Shown piece by piece: positions 16,926 through 25,076 of a stretch of DNA of 64,000 bases. The stretch comes from Mariniflexile jejuense (GTDB lineage Bacteria; Bacteroidota; Bacteroidia; Flavobacteriales; Flavobacteriaceae): assembly GCF_042675665.1 (NCBI RefSeq), contig NZ_JBHTJI010000042.1, positions 496,001 to 560,000 on the forward strand, given 5' to 3'. Both the position numbers and the translations under genes were made by a program. Under the pieces are notes generated by a model. That model did no database searches. It saw only the letters and a program-made list of their open reading frames with translations, and was not told the DNA's origin. Each line of letters opens with the position of its first letter. Within the stretch, counting starts at the first letter, position 1.

Positions 16926-16968
16926 AAAAAAAAAAAAAAAGACTGCTCAAAAAAGCAGTCTTTTTTTT
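16926..16968 (+). terminator. Bidirectional rho-independent terminator
   Basis: Stem GACTGCT (16941-16947) / AGCAGTC (16954-16960), extended by A-T pairs, with 15 A residues on the left and 8 T residues on the right. It ends the aminotransferase gene on the plus strand and the outer-membrane protein gene on the minus strand. Confidence 0.9.
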
Positions 16969-16991
16969 GTTATTAATATGATGTATGTATT

Positions 16992-17483
16992 TTAAAACTG
17001 GTATCTAATTCCTAATGCTATATCAAAATCTAAATCATTATTGTTATACACTTCATCACCAAAGCCTATTTCAGGTCTAAAGTCTAACGATAGTAATAAT
17101 GGAATGTTAAAATTATATTCTATACCAATATCACCAGCTGCAAAGGCAAATGTATCGGTGTAATCGTTCCCGTTTCCGTTATCAAAACTAAAAGAACCTA
17201 AACCACCACCTACACCAGCATACCAATTAAAACCACCATCTATATTCCAAACCCATTGGTGCAATGCCGCTAGTTTAAAACCATCGTAGTTTTTACTATC
17301 TCTCCAACCTAAATCGAACTCCAATCGTTTGTTTTCATTTAAAGCTCTTTGGTATGATACTTCGCCTCCAAAACCATCACTATCACCTAATCGTAATCCT
17401 AGTGCGTTTTTTGAAATATCTTGCGCATGCATCGATACACTTGCTATTAAAATTATAATACTTGTTATTAAATACTTTTTCAT
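16992..17483 (-). CDS. Small outer-membrane beta-barrel protein
   Basis: 163 residues. A signal peptide (YLITSIIILIASVSMHA) precedes alternating amphipathic strands, and the protein ends in ALGIRYQF with terminal Phe, as outer-membrane barrels do. No named family is recognised. It follows the lipoprotein gene of the stress region by 37 bases on the same strand and could be the last gene of that operon. Confidence 0.75.
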   Translation of the reverse strand: MKKYLITSIIILIASVSMHAQDISKNALGLRLGDSDGFGGEVSYQRALNENKRLEFDLGWRDSKNYDGFKLAALHQWVWNIDGGFNWYAGVGGGLGSFSFDNGNGNDYTDTFAFAAGDIGIEYNFNIPLLLSLDFRPEIGFGDEVYNNNDLDFDIALGIRYQF

Positions 17484-17520
17484 CTTTTCTGTTTTTAAGT
17501 TAATTGATCAATTTTTATTC

Positions 17521-18183
17521 TTATTTTTTTGCTTGTGCATTTTCTTCCGATTTTGCACCCATTCTATTTAAGGTATACATAGGCGCAAACTTTAGTTTTA
17601 ATGCTGCAATTTTTCTGTTATCAGAACTTGTTAAACCTTCTTTTTCAACAGTGTTCTTTCTGGTATCAATAGCTTCATATAAAAGCTTAATTTCATCCCA
17701 ATCTTCTCTTGAATAAGTATCTTTATTTTTTTCAACCGTATTAACAAAATTTTGATACACATTTAAAATATTGTCTTTATTTACCCATGTAAACGTCATA
17801 TCGCCACCTGTATAATGACTACCTAATAATGATTCTCGCATTTTCATTTTAGATTTTTCAGCTTCCATTTGTTCGTGTTCTGCAATTACCTTTGCTTTGT
17901 AAGTTTCATATTTTAAAGTTGCTTCATCTATTTCCATTTGCAACCCTGAATTTTCTTTTACAGATGCAATGGAATTATTTACATCGGTTTTCATTTTCTG
18001 ATAATTCGCCTCAATAGCTTCCCAATTTTCAGCTGCTTCATTTGCTGCTTCACGACTTACTGAATCTATAAAAAACTCGTAATTATCTATCTTTTTTTCA
18101 GCCATATCTCTTTGGCTATCGTTACACGCTACAAATATTATTGATGCTGCAACTACTACTAATGTTATTTTTATTGTTTTCAT
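17521..18183 (-). CDS. Predicted lipoprotein with coiled-coil region
   Basis: 220 residues. The N-terminal hydrophobic stretch ends in a lipobox-like VACND, so lipid attachment at Cys20 is likely. The mature protein is highly charged and mostly helical (residues 30-130, EAANEAAENWEAIEANYQKM and following), suggesting a coiled coil; the rest has no recognised domain. It is part of the minus-strand run with YtxH and other small stress-type genes. Confidence 0.7.
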   Translation of the reverse strand: MKTIKITLVVVAASIIFVACNDSQRDMAEKKIDNYEFFIDSVSREAANEAAENWEAIEANYQKMKTDVNNSIASVKENSGLQMEIDEATLKYETYKAKVIAEHEQMEAEKSKMKMRESLLGSHYTGGDMTFTWVNKDNILNVYQNFVNTVEKNKDTYSREDWDEIKLLYEAIDTRKNTVEKEGLTSSDNRKIAALKLKFAPMYTLNRMGAKSEENAQAKK

Positions 18184-18204
18184 TTTCTTGTTTTTTGTTT
18201 CTAA

Positions 18205-18549
18205 TTATTGTTCTTTTTCTGCACTTACTTTTTTTGAAATAAAATTGGTTACGGCATACTGTAACACATAACCTAAAATGGTTTTTACAAAAGAATTTGA
18301 TTTACCGAGTAATAGTTTTTTTGAAAAATAACCTCCAGAAATACTTAATATGGTTTCTAGCAGATTTGTTTTTACTTCTGGCAACTCTCTAAAATCTTTT
18401 ACCGTTTGATTGAAAATATTTATGGGTTTAAAGCTTTCGGAAGTTTTATAAAACTGTGCTTTTAAATCGTCATAATCTTTCCTTCTTTTTGCTTCCAAAA
18501 GCAGTATGGCATCATCCAATAATTGCATCTGACTTTTATGCTGCTTCAT
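18205..18549 (-). CDS. Conserved hypothetical protein of the stress operon
   Basis: 114 residues from ATG 18549; the longer frame to 18573 would begin with TTG. It overlaps the upstream gene by 14 bases. It is helical and amphipathic, with a positively charged N-terminus and a weakly hydrophobic C-terminal part (TILGYVLQYAVTNFI). No family is recognised. The position after the holin-like gene suggests it works with it at the membrane. Confidence 0.65.
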   Translation of the reverse strand: MKQHKSQMQLLDDAILLLEAKRRKDYDDLKAQFYKTSESFKPINIFNQTVKDFRELPEVKTNLLETILSISGGYFSKKLLLGKSNSFVKTILGYVLQYAVTNFISKKVSAEKEQ

Positions 18550-18946
18550 GATTGTTGTCTTTAAGTTTATCAAAAATGTTTACCTCTGAATGTTTCGATT
18601 TCAACAGTTTGACTATAATCAAATTTGTTACTGGCGATTTTATTAATTCTACTCTATACACATAAAGCAGTAAAGCCAAAACCAAATAGAATGCTGATAC
18701 TATAAAAAACCCTAAATAATATTGATTTAACAGTTTACCTATAAAAAGGCCTAAACCAATGTTTATAAACAATGTAAACATGGCAACAACAATGACTATA
18801 AGTATGATTGCTGTTAAGGACGACAGTACATCGGCCGATTTATCAACTGCTTTTAAAGCCAATAATTCGGTACTAGTTTCTGTGTACTTTTTGGCTTTTT
18901 CATAAAGCTTATCAACACTTGTTGCCATGTTTTCTACATTGTCCAT
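18536..18946 (-). CDS. Phage-holin-family-like (YqjE-type) membrane protein
   Basis: 136 residues. A soluble N-terminal helix (1-37) precedes two strong membrane helices at about 40-66 and 71-95, then a cytoplasmic helical tail. This plan and the YtxH neighbour resemble the YqjE/phage-holin superfamily III proteins found in bacterial stress operons; they are not phage lysis proteins. The gene is separated by 3 bases from the YtxH gene upstream and overlaps the next one by 14 bases. Confidence 0.65.
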   Translation of the reverse strand: MDNVENMATSVDKLYEKAKKYTETSTELLALKAVDKSADVLSSLTAIILIVIVVAMFTLFINIGLGLFIGKLLNQYYLGFFIVSAFYLVLALLLYVYRVELIKSPVTNLIIVKLLKSKHSEVNIFDKLKDNNHEAA

Positions 18947-18949
18947 TTT

Positions 18950-19210
18950 TTAGGCTTTAGAGTTTACTGTTTCTTTTACTTCTTTTTTTCCTTTTTCTAG
19001 AACTTCTTCCCCATTTTTAACTAACGTTTCATATTTTTTTGAAACGGTATCTAAAAACCCATCAAACTCTTCTTTTAAGCTTTCTTTAGCTTCAATTGAT
19101 TTGTTTTTTATTTTTTTTCTGGTTTTTGATCCTTTATCTGGTGCAAATAAAACACCTAAAACTGCGCCTGTTGCTATTCCTGCTAATACGCCTAATACAT
19201 TTGATTTCAT
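18950..19210 (-). CDS. YtxH domain protein
   Basis: 86 residues. An N-terminal glycine/alanine-rich membrane segment (VLGVLAGIATGAVLGVLFAPDKGSKTRKKI) is typical of YtxH, followed by a charged helical tail with repeated KEEL/KKEV patterns. YtxH proteins are general stress proteins in Bacillus; their biochemical role is unknown. It lies in the operon headed by the lipoprotein gene at 19459-20010. Confidence 0.85.
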   Translation of the reverse strand: MKSNVLGVLAGIATGAVLGVLFAPDKGSKTRKKIKNKSIEAKESLKEEFDGFLDTVSKKYETLVKNGEEVLEKGKKEVKETVNSKA

Positions 19211-19286
19211 AATTAATTTTTTTTTGATTTATAATGTTGCATCAATCTTTTTGATGCCTTTACTATTTTTAAAGTTTGTGCTATAA

Positions 19287-19439
19287 TTACACACCTTTTC
19301 CACCTATTAATCTTAGTAATATGGCTATTACTGCAATTACTAATAAAATGTGGATTAACCCGCCTGCACTGTAAACAAAGAACCCTAAAGCCCAACCTAT
19401 TACAAGTACTACTGCTACTAGATATAATAAACTTCTCAT
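19287..19439 (-). CDS. lmo0937-like small membrane protein
   Basis: 50 residues, read directly from the minus strand: ATG at 19437-19439, TAA at 19287-19289. It has two hydrophobic helices (LLYLVAVVLVIGWALGFFVY and IHILLVIAVIAILLRLI) and ends GGKGV. The pattern matches the lmo0937 family of short stress-associated membrane proteins. It sits between the lipoprotein gene (19 bases) and the YtxH gene, in the same operon. Function unknown. Confidence 0.75.
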   Translation of the reverse strand: MRSLLYLVAVVLVIGWALGFFVYSAGGLIHILLVIAVIAILLRLIGGKGV

Positions 19440-19458
19440 AATGTTTAATTTTTAATGA

Positions 19459-20010
19459 TTAATAATTTGTTTTAAGTATGTTTTGTATTTGATTTAAATT
19501 ATATTGCAACGTTACCAACAACTTGACTGTAAGTACTTTAAAATCGACGTCATTTGTAATGTTTGACAAGTATTTTAACTGTGCAACTTCACTTTCCAAT
19601 ATCAATTTTACCTTTTTTAAATAAGTTTCAGAAAAACTATTTTCTTCAATTTTCAATAACTCATTAATTACGGTTTCATCTATTGAATTTGGTAGTAGTA
19701 TTATCTTTTTTTCTGCCAAATCGCTTAACTGCCTTTTAATTTTTAGATTATCTTTTTTAAGTTTGCTTGATATCTTTTTTACATGATATTCATTACTTTT
19801 TATTTGTGATAATTGACTTATTGAAATAACAGTTTCATTCAATATTGCAACGTCTGATAATACTTTTGCTTCTTCAATATTTATTTTAACACGTTTTGAT
19901 GTTGCTTCATTATTATATAAATAGTTTTCGTTTTCTGGTTTATCAAAATCGCACGCCACTAAACAAATACTTGTTATTATAATTAGCAATGGTGTTAAGT
20001 ACCTTTTCAT
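19459..20010 (-). CDS. Predicted lipoprotein, possibly DUF4142-like
   Basis: 183 residues. The signal region ends in LVACDF, a lipobox with Cys20. The mature part is a helical bundle (DVAILNETVISISQLSQI, VKKISSKLKKDNLKIKRQLSDLAEKK) resembling DUF4142/ferritin-like stress proteins, but the match is weak. It is the first gene of the minus-strand stress operon. Its promoter region has TRTAACA direct repeats shared with the CsbD operon. Confidence 0.65.
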   Translation of the reverse strand: MKRYLTPLLIIITSICLVACDFDKPENENYLYNNEATSKRVKINIEEAKVLSDVAILNETVISISQLSQIKSNEYHVKKISSKLKKDNLKIKRQLSDLAEKKIILLPNSIDETVINELLKIEENSFSETYLKKVKLILESEVAQLKYLSNITNDVDFKVLTVKLLVTLQYNLNQIQNILKTNY

Positions 20011-20043
20011 TTTAAGTATTACCTTTTGTTCTTTTCTACATTA

Positions 20044-20099
20044 CAAAGATGCAACCGCTTTAAAGGTTTTGTGTTACAGCATTTTTAGTGATTGTTATA
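20044..20099 (-). promoter_or_regulatory. Promoter with TRTAACA direct repeats, stress operon 1
   Basis: On the minus strand: TATAACA (20093-20099), 21 bases later TGTAACA (20072-20078), and 21 bases further the -7 element CATCTTTG (20044-20051). Spacing and flanking sequence match the promoter at 24732-24787, so both are probably bound by the same regulator, overlapping the -33 region as an activator would. Confidence 0.6.
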
Positions 20100-20130
20100 G
20101 AATTTCAACTAAAGCCAATTTTAAAGCATA

Positions 20131-20164
20131 AAAAAAGCCTTAACACACATTGTTTTAAGACTTT
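20131..20164 (-). terminator. Terminator after the CHASE3-PAS kinase gene
   Basis: Arms AAAGCCTTAA and TTAAGACTTT pair with one mismatch; on the minus strand the hairpin is followed by a run of T residues (complement of AAAAAA). Confidence 0.65.
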
Positions 20165-20192
20165 AAGTAGTATTTTGATTTGTTTTAGAAAT

Positions 20193-21977
20193 TTACTCTG
20201 GAAGATATACCGTAAAAATGGCGCCAACATTTGGTTCGCCTTGCGCAAAAATAAATCCGTTGTGGTTATCTGCAATTTTTTTACAAATTGATAACCCAAC
20301 ACCTGTTCCGGAATACGCTTGTTTGTTATGAAGCCTATTAAATAACTCGAATATTTGATTCGCATATTGTTGATCGAAACCAATACCGTTATCGGAAAAT
20401 GTTATTTTATGATAATTACCTTTAATTACCTTTTGTAAATTTTTGTCTTCTTTAGAATTTACTTTTGAATATGAAATATCAATTACAGGATTTACACCTG
20501 CTTTACTATATTTTAATGAATTGCTAAGCAAGTTTAAAAACAATTGATGTATTTGAAATGGTATAACAGAAACAGTTGGTAAAACTGCACTTGTAATTAC
20601 AGCTTGCTTTTCTGAAATGGTTTCAGCTACATCTTGTTTTGCGTTTTCTAAAAGTGTGTTTAAATTGGTTTCAACAAATTCTTTATCGGGTTTATTGGTT
20701 CTTGAAAACTGAAGTAAATCGTCAATTAACAAACGCATTCTAGTTGCTGCTACATTAATTCGTTCTAAATATTGTTTACCCGAACTTGAAAATTTATCGG
20801 CTTCTTTATCTTCTAATCTTGAAATGAATGTTTGAATTTTTCGAAGCGGTTCTTGCAAATCGTGACTGGCAACATAATTGAATTCTGAAAGTTCTTTATT
20901 ATTTTTTTCTAGCTCTAAATTGCGTTCTTCAATTTCAAGATAACGTTCAATTTCATCGGTAATATCGGTAATATTTCCAACTATTCGTTTTTCGCCATCT
21001 TCACTTACTAAAAGTTTTCCGTAGCCTTTTATGTGTTTAATAGTGCCATCTTTTTGAATAATTCTGTAGTAAATAAATGGTAAATCTTCAACCTTCATCA
21101 TGTTTTCAACATCTTTTGCAAACTTTTCTTTGTCTTCTGGATGCACAAAATCCATGTAAGCTTCCAAAGTTGGCTTAAAAGCGTTTGGTTTTTCACCTAA
21201 AACACGATATAAATTATCTGAAAAGGCAAAGGTATTATTTGCCACATGCCATATCCAATTGCCATGTTTGCCTACAACCTCTAGTTGTATGGCGGCTTCT
21301 TTAAATATTAATAATTGATTGTTAATCAGTTTAATATTTTTAAAATCGTTATTTATTTTGTTGTATGAAATGATGATTAGCACCAAGGTTACTAAAAGTA
21401 CTAAGTACAAAAATAAGGGTGTAAACTTTAGGTTGGTTTGGTATGCTAGTTGGCGCTCTTTTAGCTGTTTATTTTCAAAGGCAACCATTTCGTTTATTTT
21501 TTGCCTTATAGAATCCATTATTATTTTTTCTTCAAAAAAATTGGTTTTAAAGGCTTCCGATAGGGTTTCATCACCGCCTATAAATGCATTTGTTTCAGAA
21601 AAATTTGTAAAAAGTGCATCTATATACTTGCTTAGGGTTTTTAAGTTTTGGCTTTGCTTGTTGCCATGGTTTGCTATTTCTTTAAGTTCTGCAAACGATT
21701 CGTTTACTTTTTCTCGGGCAGTTAAATAAGGTTCTAAATAAGTGGTATCTTTAGTTAAAATATAATTTCTATGTCCGTTTTCGGCGTCTTTTAAGTATGA
21801 AATTACTTTTTCTAGTTCTACATTTACTTTATAAGTACTAAGTACAAGCTTGGTTGAATTTGTTAAATTTGAAATATGTTTATAGGTAAAACCGCCAATA
21901 ACAAGAATAAGAAACACACTAATGATAAATATGGTTCTTAAAACTAAAGCCGATTTTGAAAACACTTCTTTCGTCAT
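20193..21977 (-). CDS. Sensor histidine kinase with CHASE3, PAS, HisKA and HATPase domains
   Basis: 594 residues. Membrane helix 1 (about 12-32), periplasmic CHASE3 helical domain (about 40-180, with NGHRNYILTKD), membrane helix 2 (about 190-209), PAS/PAC domain (about 245-345, WHVANNTFAFSDNLYRVLG), HisKA with phospho-histidine in FNYVASHDLQEPLRKI, and HATPase_c with LNLLSNSLKYSK, FSDNGIGFD and GTGVGLSIC. This order resembles phytochrome-like/CHASE3 kinases that respond to stress signals; the ligand is unknown. It overlaps the preceding receiver gene by one base, so kinase and receiver form a unit, headed by an AraC-type regulator. Confidence 0.93.
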   Translation of the reverse strand: MTKEVFSKSALVLRTIFIISVFLILVIGGFTYKHISNLTNSTKLVLSTYKVNVELEKVISYLKDAENGHRNYILTKDTTYLEPYLTAREKVNESFAELKEIANHGNKQSQNLKTLSKYIDALFTNFSETNAFIGGDETLSEAFKTNFFEEKIIMDSIRQKINEMVAFENKQLKERQLAYQTNLKFTPLFLYLVLLVTLVLIIISYNKINNDFKNIKLINNQLLIFKEAAIQLEVVGKHGNWIWHVANNTFAFSDNLYRVLGEKPNAFKPTLEAYMDFVHPEDKEKFAKDVENMMKVEDLPFIYYRIIQKDGTIKHIKGYGKLLVSEDGEKRIVGNITDITDEIERYLEIEERNLELEKNNKELSEFNYVASHDLQEPLRKIQTFISRLEDKEADKFSSSGKQYLERINVAATRMRLLIDDLLQFSRTNKPDKEFVETNLNTLLENAKQDVAETISEKQAVITSAVLPTVSVIPFQIHQLFLNLLSNSLKYSKAGVNPVIDISYSKVNSKEDKNLQKVIKGNYHKITFSDNGIGFDQQYANQIFELFNRLHNKQAYSGTGVGLSICKKIADNHNGFIFAQGEPNVGAIFTVYLPE

Positions 21978-22423
21978 TACAAGCGCATTAGAAAATTATC
22001 TTTATTTAATCCGTTTGTATGGTATTGCCAGTTAATTGATACCACTTCTGAAAGAACTTTTTTTAGATCTTTAAAACTGCTTGGTTTTTTTATGTAAATA
22101 TTAGCACCTAGCACAAATGTATCTTCTATATCTTCTTCGGAAGCTGACGTTGAGTAAATTGCTATTGCAATATCATTCATTTTTGAATTGGCTTTAATTT
22201 CGTTTAAACATTCAATACCACTTTTTATTGGCATGTTTAAATCTAGAAAAAGTACATTAGGCAAAATAGCATCATCGCTGTTTAAATATGCCATAAGTTC
22301 TACACCATCATTAAAGGTAGTTACTTTTGTATTCATATTTAATTCTTCAAAAGCATCGGTAAAAAATAGTCTATCATCTTCATCATCATCAGCTAGAATA
22401 ATATGTATATAATCGTTTGGCAT
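21977..22423 (-). CDS. Single-domain response regulator (CheY-like)
   Basis: 148 residues consisting of one receiver domain: acidic pocket ADDDEDD at about 10-16, phospho-acceptor Asp in VLFLDLNMP near residue 62, and conserved Lys in YIKKPSSF. No output domain, so it acts by protein contact or as a phosphate sink. It lies 10 bases after the AraC-type gene and overlaps the kinase gene by one base. This is the Rcp1-type receiver often paired with CHASE3/PAS kinases. Confidence 0.92.
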   Translation of the reverse strand: MPNDYIHIILADDDEDDRLFFTDAFEELNMNTKVTTFNDGVELMAYLNSDDAILPNVLFLDLNMPIKSGIECLNEIKANSKMNDIAIAIYSTSASEEDIEDTFVLGANIYIKKPSSFKDLKKVLSEVVSINWQYHTNGLNKDNFLMRL

Positions 22424-22433
22424 AAACTGTTAG

Positions 22434-22997
22434 TTAGTTTTTTTGTTGAGAAATGGTTCGTCGTTTTAAAATAATGCGTTGAAATGCTGATGGCGTAATA
22501 CCCGTTGCATTTTTAAATTGCGTGCTTAAATGTGCTACACTTGAATAATTGAGTTTAAAGGCTATTTCGGTTAAACTTAAATCGGTAGTTAATAGTAATT
22601 GCTTGGTGTATTCTATTTTTTGAATGATTATGAAATTTTCAATAGATGTATAAGTTACTTCTGAAAATAAGTTGGATAGATAGCCGTAACTATGTCCTAA
22701 TCTTTCAGATAAATACACAGAGCTTTTAACGTTTACTTCCGAATCTTCATTAAAAACCATATCTATTATAGCGTCCTTAATTTTTTGAACTAAAATGCTT
22801 TTTTGGTTTTCAACAACTTCGATACCGTATTCGTTTAACGAATTATATAACTGGTTTTGAGCTTCTGGCGTTATTTTTTCTAACAATTCAACTTCACCAA
22901 AAGCTAAGATTTTGTATTTTATATTGAGTTCTTCAAGCTTTGTTTCTAAAACTTTTTTGCAAATGGTATTAAAATCGAACTTTATAAATAATTTCAT
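22434..22997 (-). CDS. AraC family transcriptional regulator with degenerate HMA-like N-terminus
   Basis: 187 residues. Residues 1-75 look like a small alpha/beta ferredoxin-like domain seen in Bacteroidetes AraC regulators next to metal genes; there the start carries a CxxC metal site, whereas here the place reads FNTICKKV with a single Cys. Residues about 85-180 are the two-HTH AraC domain (LSERLGHSYGYLSNLFSEV, then LSLTEIAFKLNYSSVAHLSTQFKNATGITPSAF in shortened form). It heads the operon with receiver and kinase. It is a good candidate to bind the TRTAACA repeats before the two flanking stress operons. Confidence 0.85.
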   Translation of the reverse strand: MKLFIKFDFNTICKKVLETKLEELNIKYKILAFGEVELLEKITPEAQNQLYNSLNEYGIEVVENQKSILVQKIKDAIIDMVFNEDSEVNVKSSVYLSERLGHSYGYLSNLFSEVTYTSIENFIIIQKIEYTKQLLLTTDLSLTEIAFKLNYSSVAHLSTQFKNATGITPSAFQRIILKRRTISQQKN

Positions 22998-23054
22998 ATA
23001 ACTTTTTAATTATTGTAAAGTTAAGAAAGCATTTTGTTTTAGCCTTAATTTATT

Positions 23055-24176
23055 TTAAGATACCTGTTTTGCTTTTCTTATGCGTTTCCATTTTTTTAAA
23101 CGCATTGTGGCTTTACTTTGCAAATGTTTATCAATTGGTTCGCCTATTAAAAAACCATAAGCTTCAAAACCAGGTGTATTATCAAAAATTATTTTTAAGG
23201 TTGCGGTAATTGGTAATGCTAAAACCATACCTGTTATACCCCAAAGCATAGAAAATACAATTAATGATGTTATTACCACAAACGCATTAACACTTACCTT
23301 TGAACCCGTAATTTTTGGTGTTATAAAATTACCTTCTAAAAATTGAATGAAGCCAAAAACAGCAATAACACCAAAGGCATACCACGCTGTATCTTTAGTT
23401 GCCAAAGCTATAATTGCAGGCAATAACGACCCAATAATTACACCTATATAAGGAATTAACAATAAAAATGCTGCTAAAAAACCAAAGAAAAATGGGTTGC
23501 TTATTCCTAAAAGCAGTAAGCCTAAACTGTTTAAACAGCCAACTATAATAATTACTTTTATTAAACCTAAAAGGTAGTTTTGCTGTATTTGATATACTTT
23601 TTTTAAGATGCTGTTTATAAACGATTTTGATTTAGACCTAAAAAGCTTGTACAAAAACGTTCTAAAAAATGCCCTGTAATACAAGAAGAAAAATATATAA
23701 ATGGGTATTAAAATTAAATCGCTTAAAAGACTGCTTGACTCTGTTAACACTACCCCAACTTTATCTAAGTTATCTTTAATAATTGTTTCTGCCTTAAATT
23801 CTTGTTGCGAAAAAAGCCTGTTGTTTCCAATATTGAATGAATGCTCTAAACTGTTTACCGATTTATGAAATAATTCACCAAGCTTTTGCGAATACACTTC
23901 GCTATTATCCATAAAATACAACAACCGTGTGCTAATTAAGAAGAAAAATAAGGCTGTTAAAACAAATAATATAGCCAACGATGTTAGTGTTGCAAATAGC
24001 CGATTACAACGCCACTTTTTTTCAAGAAAACGTTGTATTGGAAAAATCATCACGCTAAATATAATAGCAAATAATATAGGTACTATAAACGGTTTTAATA
24101 CATATAAAATAAAAACCACCGCAATAAGCGACACTAAACTTAAAGCACTGTGATTTGTGTAATTTTTTGCATTCAT
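23055..24176 (-). CDS. AI-2E family transporter
   Basis: 373 residues with about eight membrane helices and the family hallmark IPYIGVIIGSLLPAIIAL followed by GNFITPKITGSKVSVNAF. The family (PF01594) includes autoinducer-2 exporters and sodium-proton antiporters; the actual substrate here is unknown. It is in the inner membrane and lies downstream of the csbD terminator, in the stress region, upstream of the AraC-receiver-kinase unit on the same strand. Confidence 0.92.
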   Translation of the reverse strand: MNAKNYTNHSALSLVSLIAVVFILYVLKPFIVPILFAIIFSVMIFPIQRFLEKKWRCNRLFATLTSLAILFVLTALFFFLISTRLLYFMDNSEVYSQKLGELFHKSVNSLEHSFNIGNNRLFSQQEFKAETIIKDNLDKVGVVLTESSSLLSDLILIPIYIFFFLYYRAFFRTFLYKLFRSKSKSFINSILKKVYQIQQNYLLGLIKVIIIVGCLNSLGLLLLGISNPFFFGFLAAFLLLIPYIGVIIGSLLPAIIALATKDTAWYAFGVIAVFGFIQFLEGNFITPKITGSKVSVNAFVVITSLIVFSMLWGITGMVLALPITATLKIIFDNTPGFEAYGFLIGEPIDKHLQSKATMRLKKWKRIRKAKQVS

Positions 24177-24197
24177 ATATTGGTTTTTAAAATTAAA

Positions 24198-24276
24198 AAA
24201 CTGTCTAGAAGTTACTTGCTACATAATTAAACTAACCAACCAAACTATTATGCAATGTAACTATTCTAGACAGTTT
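24198..24276 (-). terminator. Long-loop terminator after csbD
   Basis: Arms AAACTGTCTAGAAGTTAC (24198-24215) and GTAACTATTCTAGACAGTTT (24257-24276) pair with a 2-base bulge around a 41-base loop. On the minus strand the hairpin is followed by a T-rich tract. Confidence 0.7.
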
Positions 24277-24284
24277 AAAGTTTT

Positions 24285-24470
24285 CTATAAATCTGAAATA
24301 ATTTTATGTACTTCATCTTTCGTTTTGCCAAGTTTTTCCTGTAATCTGCCAACTAATTCATCTTGTTTTCCTTCAGCTAAAAGCAAATCATCATCAGTTA
24401 ATGATGCATATTTTTGTTTTAGTTTACCTTTTAACTCGTTCCAGTTTCCTTTAATTTGTGTTGTGTTCAT
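24285..24470 (-). CDS. CsbD family stress protein
   Basis: 61 residues, the normal size. It shows the CsbD hallmarks: GNWNELKGKLKQKYASLTDDDL at 8-29 and EGKQDELVGRLQEKLGKTKDEV. CsbD-like proteins are soluble, intrinsically flexible general stress proteins of unknown mechanism. It lies 12 bases after the small membrane protein gene and shares its promoter with TRTAACA repeats. Confidence 0.93.
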   Translation of the reverse strand: MNTTQIKGNWNELKGKLKQKYASLTDDDLLLAEGKQDELVGRLQEKLGKTKDEVHKIISDL

Positions 24471-24482
24471 CGTTATAATTTT

Positions 24483-24689
24483 TTAAGATTTTTTACCACC
24501 AAAAAAACTAATAAGCAATGCTACAAGGCCTAAACCTATAGTTATATACGCATTAGTATTATCTTGTTTTTCTACAAGATCTAAATCGCCAATACTTATT
24601 TGGGTTTCTGGAATTATCATGGTATAAATACCATAACCCAGCAATACCACTCCTACTATTATTAAAATTGATTTTACACCTTTGTTCAT
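24483..24689 (-). CDS. Small membrane protein of the CsbD operon
   Basis: 68 residues from ATG 24689; the frame is open to 24734 but that part overlaps the predicted -7 promoter element at 24732-24739, so the shorter start is taken. Two membrane helices (SILIIVGVVLLGYGIYTM and AYITIGLGLVALLISFFGG) flank a polar linker; resembles DUF3185-type stress membrane proteins, though I do not assign it. It is the first gene of stress operon 2. Confidence 0.75.
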   Translation of the reverse strand: MNKGVKSILIIVGVVLLGYGIYTMIIPETQISIGDLDLVEKQDNTNAYITIGLGLVALLISFFGGKKS

Positions 24690-24731
24690 AGCTTTATTTT
24701 TTTGGTTATTAGAGTACGTTACCCTTTGACA

Positions 24732-24787
24732 CAAAGATACTGTAGCACTAAACCTTTGCTGTTACACAATTATTAGGGTTTGTTACA
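24732..24787 (-). promoter_or_regulatory. Promoter with TGTAACA direct repeats, stress operon 2
   Basis: On the minus strand: TGTAACA (24781-24787), TGTAACA (24760-24766, 21 bases apart) and -7 element TATCTTTG (24732-24739, 21 bases further). Architecture is identical to 20044-20099. The distal repeat overlaps the stop codon of the upstream gene. Confidence 0.62.
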
Positions 24788-25073
24788 GAATTTTAATAAA
24801 GCGCTTAATTAGAATTAAATACATAACAATTGAAGTAATAATTACAATAATTATTGTAAACATTATAGCTTGTTTAGTTCTAGCTATTTTATTTTCTTGT
24901 TGAAGTTTTTCTTTAATCTCTTTTAGTTGTTCTGAGGTTGCTTTTAAACTTTTAAACTCAAGTTTTTTACTTTCTTTTCCAGACAAAGTACCTTTTAATT
25001 TACTTCTTTTATCTAATAAATCTCTATTACTCTTTAAAGACGCAATCATAGATTGTACAACACCAAAACTCAT
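24783..25073 (-). CDS. Tail-anchored membrane protein, paralogue a
   Basis: 96 residues: charged, probably coiled-coil N-terminal part and one C-terminal membrane helix (AIMFTIIIVIITSIVMYLILI). It shares the pattern ASLKSNRDLLDKR...LK.TSEQL..IKEKLQQENK with the next gene's SLKNNRSLLAKR...KATEAQLESIKHRIQNENK, so the two are paralogues. No family or function is recognised. The gap between the two genes is 3 bases. Confidence 0.75.
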   Translation of the reverse strand: MSFGVVQSMIASLKSNRDLLDKRSKLKGTLSGKESKKLEFKSLKATSEQLKEIKEKLQQENKIARTKQAIMFTIIIVIITSIVMYLILIKRFIKIL

Positions 25074-25076
25074 AAC

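Noticed and set aside
16926..16940. Run of 15 A residues, considered as an assembly error or phase-variable tract
   Set aside because: It forms the left arm extension of a symmetrical bidirectional terminator between convergent genes and lies in no reading frame.
18536..18946. Holin-like gene as sign of a prophage
   Set aside because: Neighbours are YtxH, lmo0937-like and lipoprotein genes; no phage structural or lysis genes are present. It fits the YqjE-type stress family.
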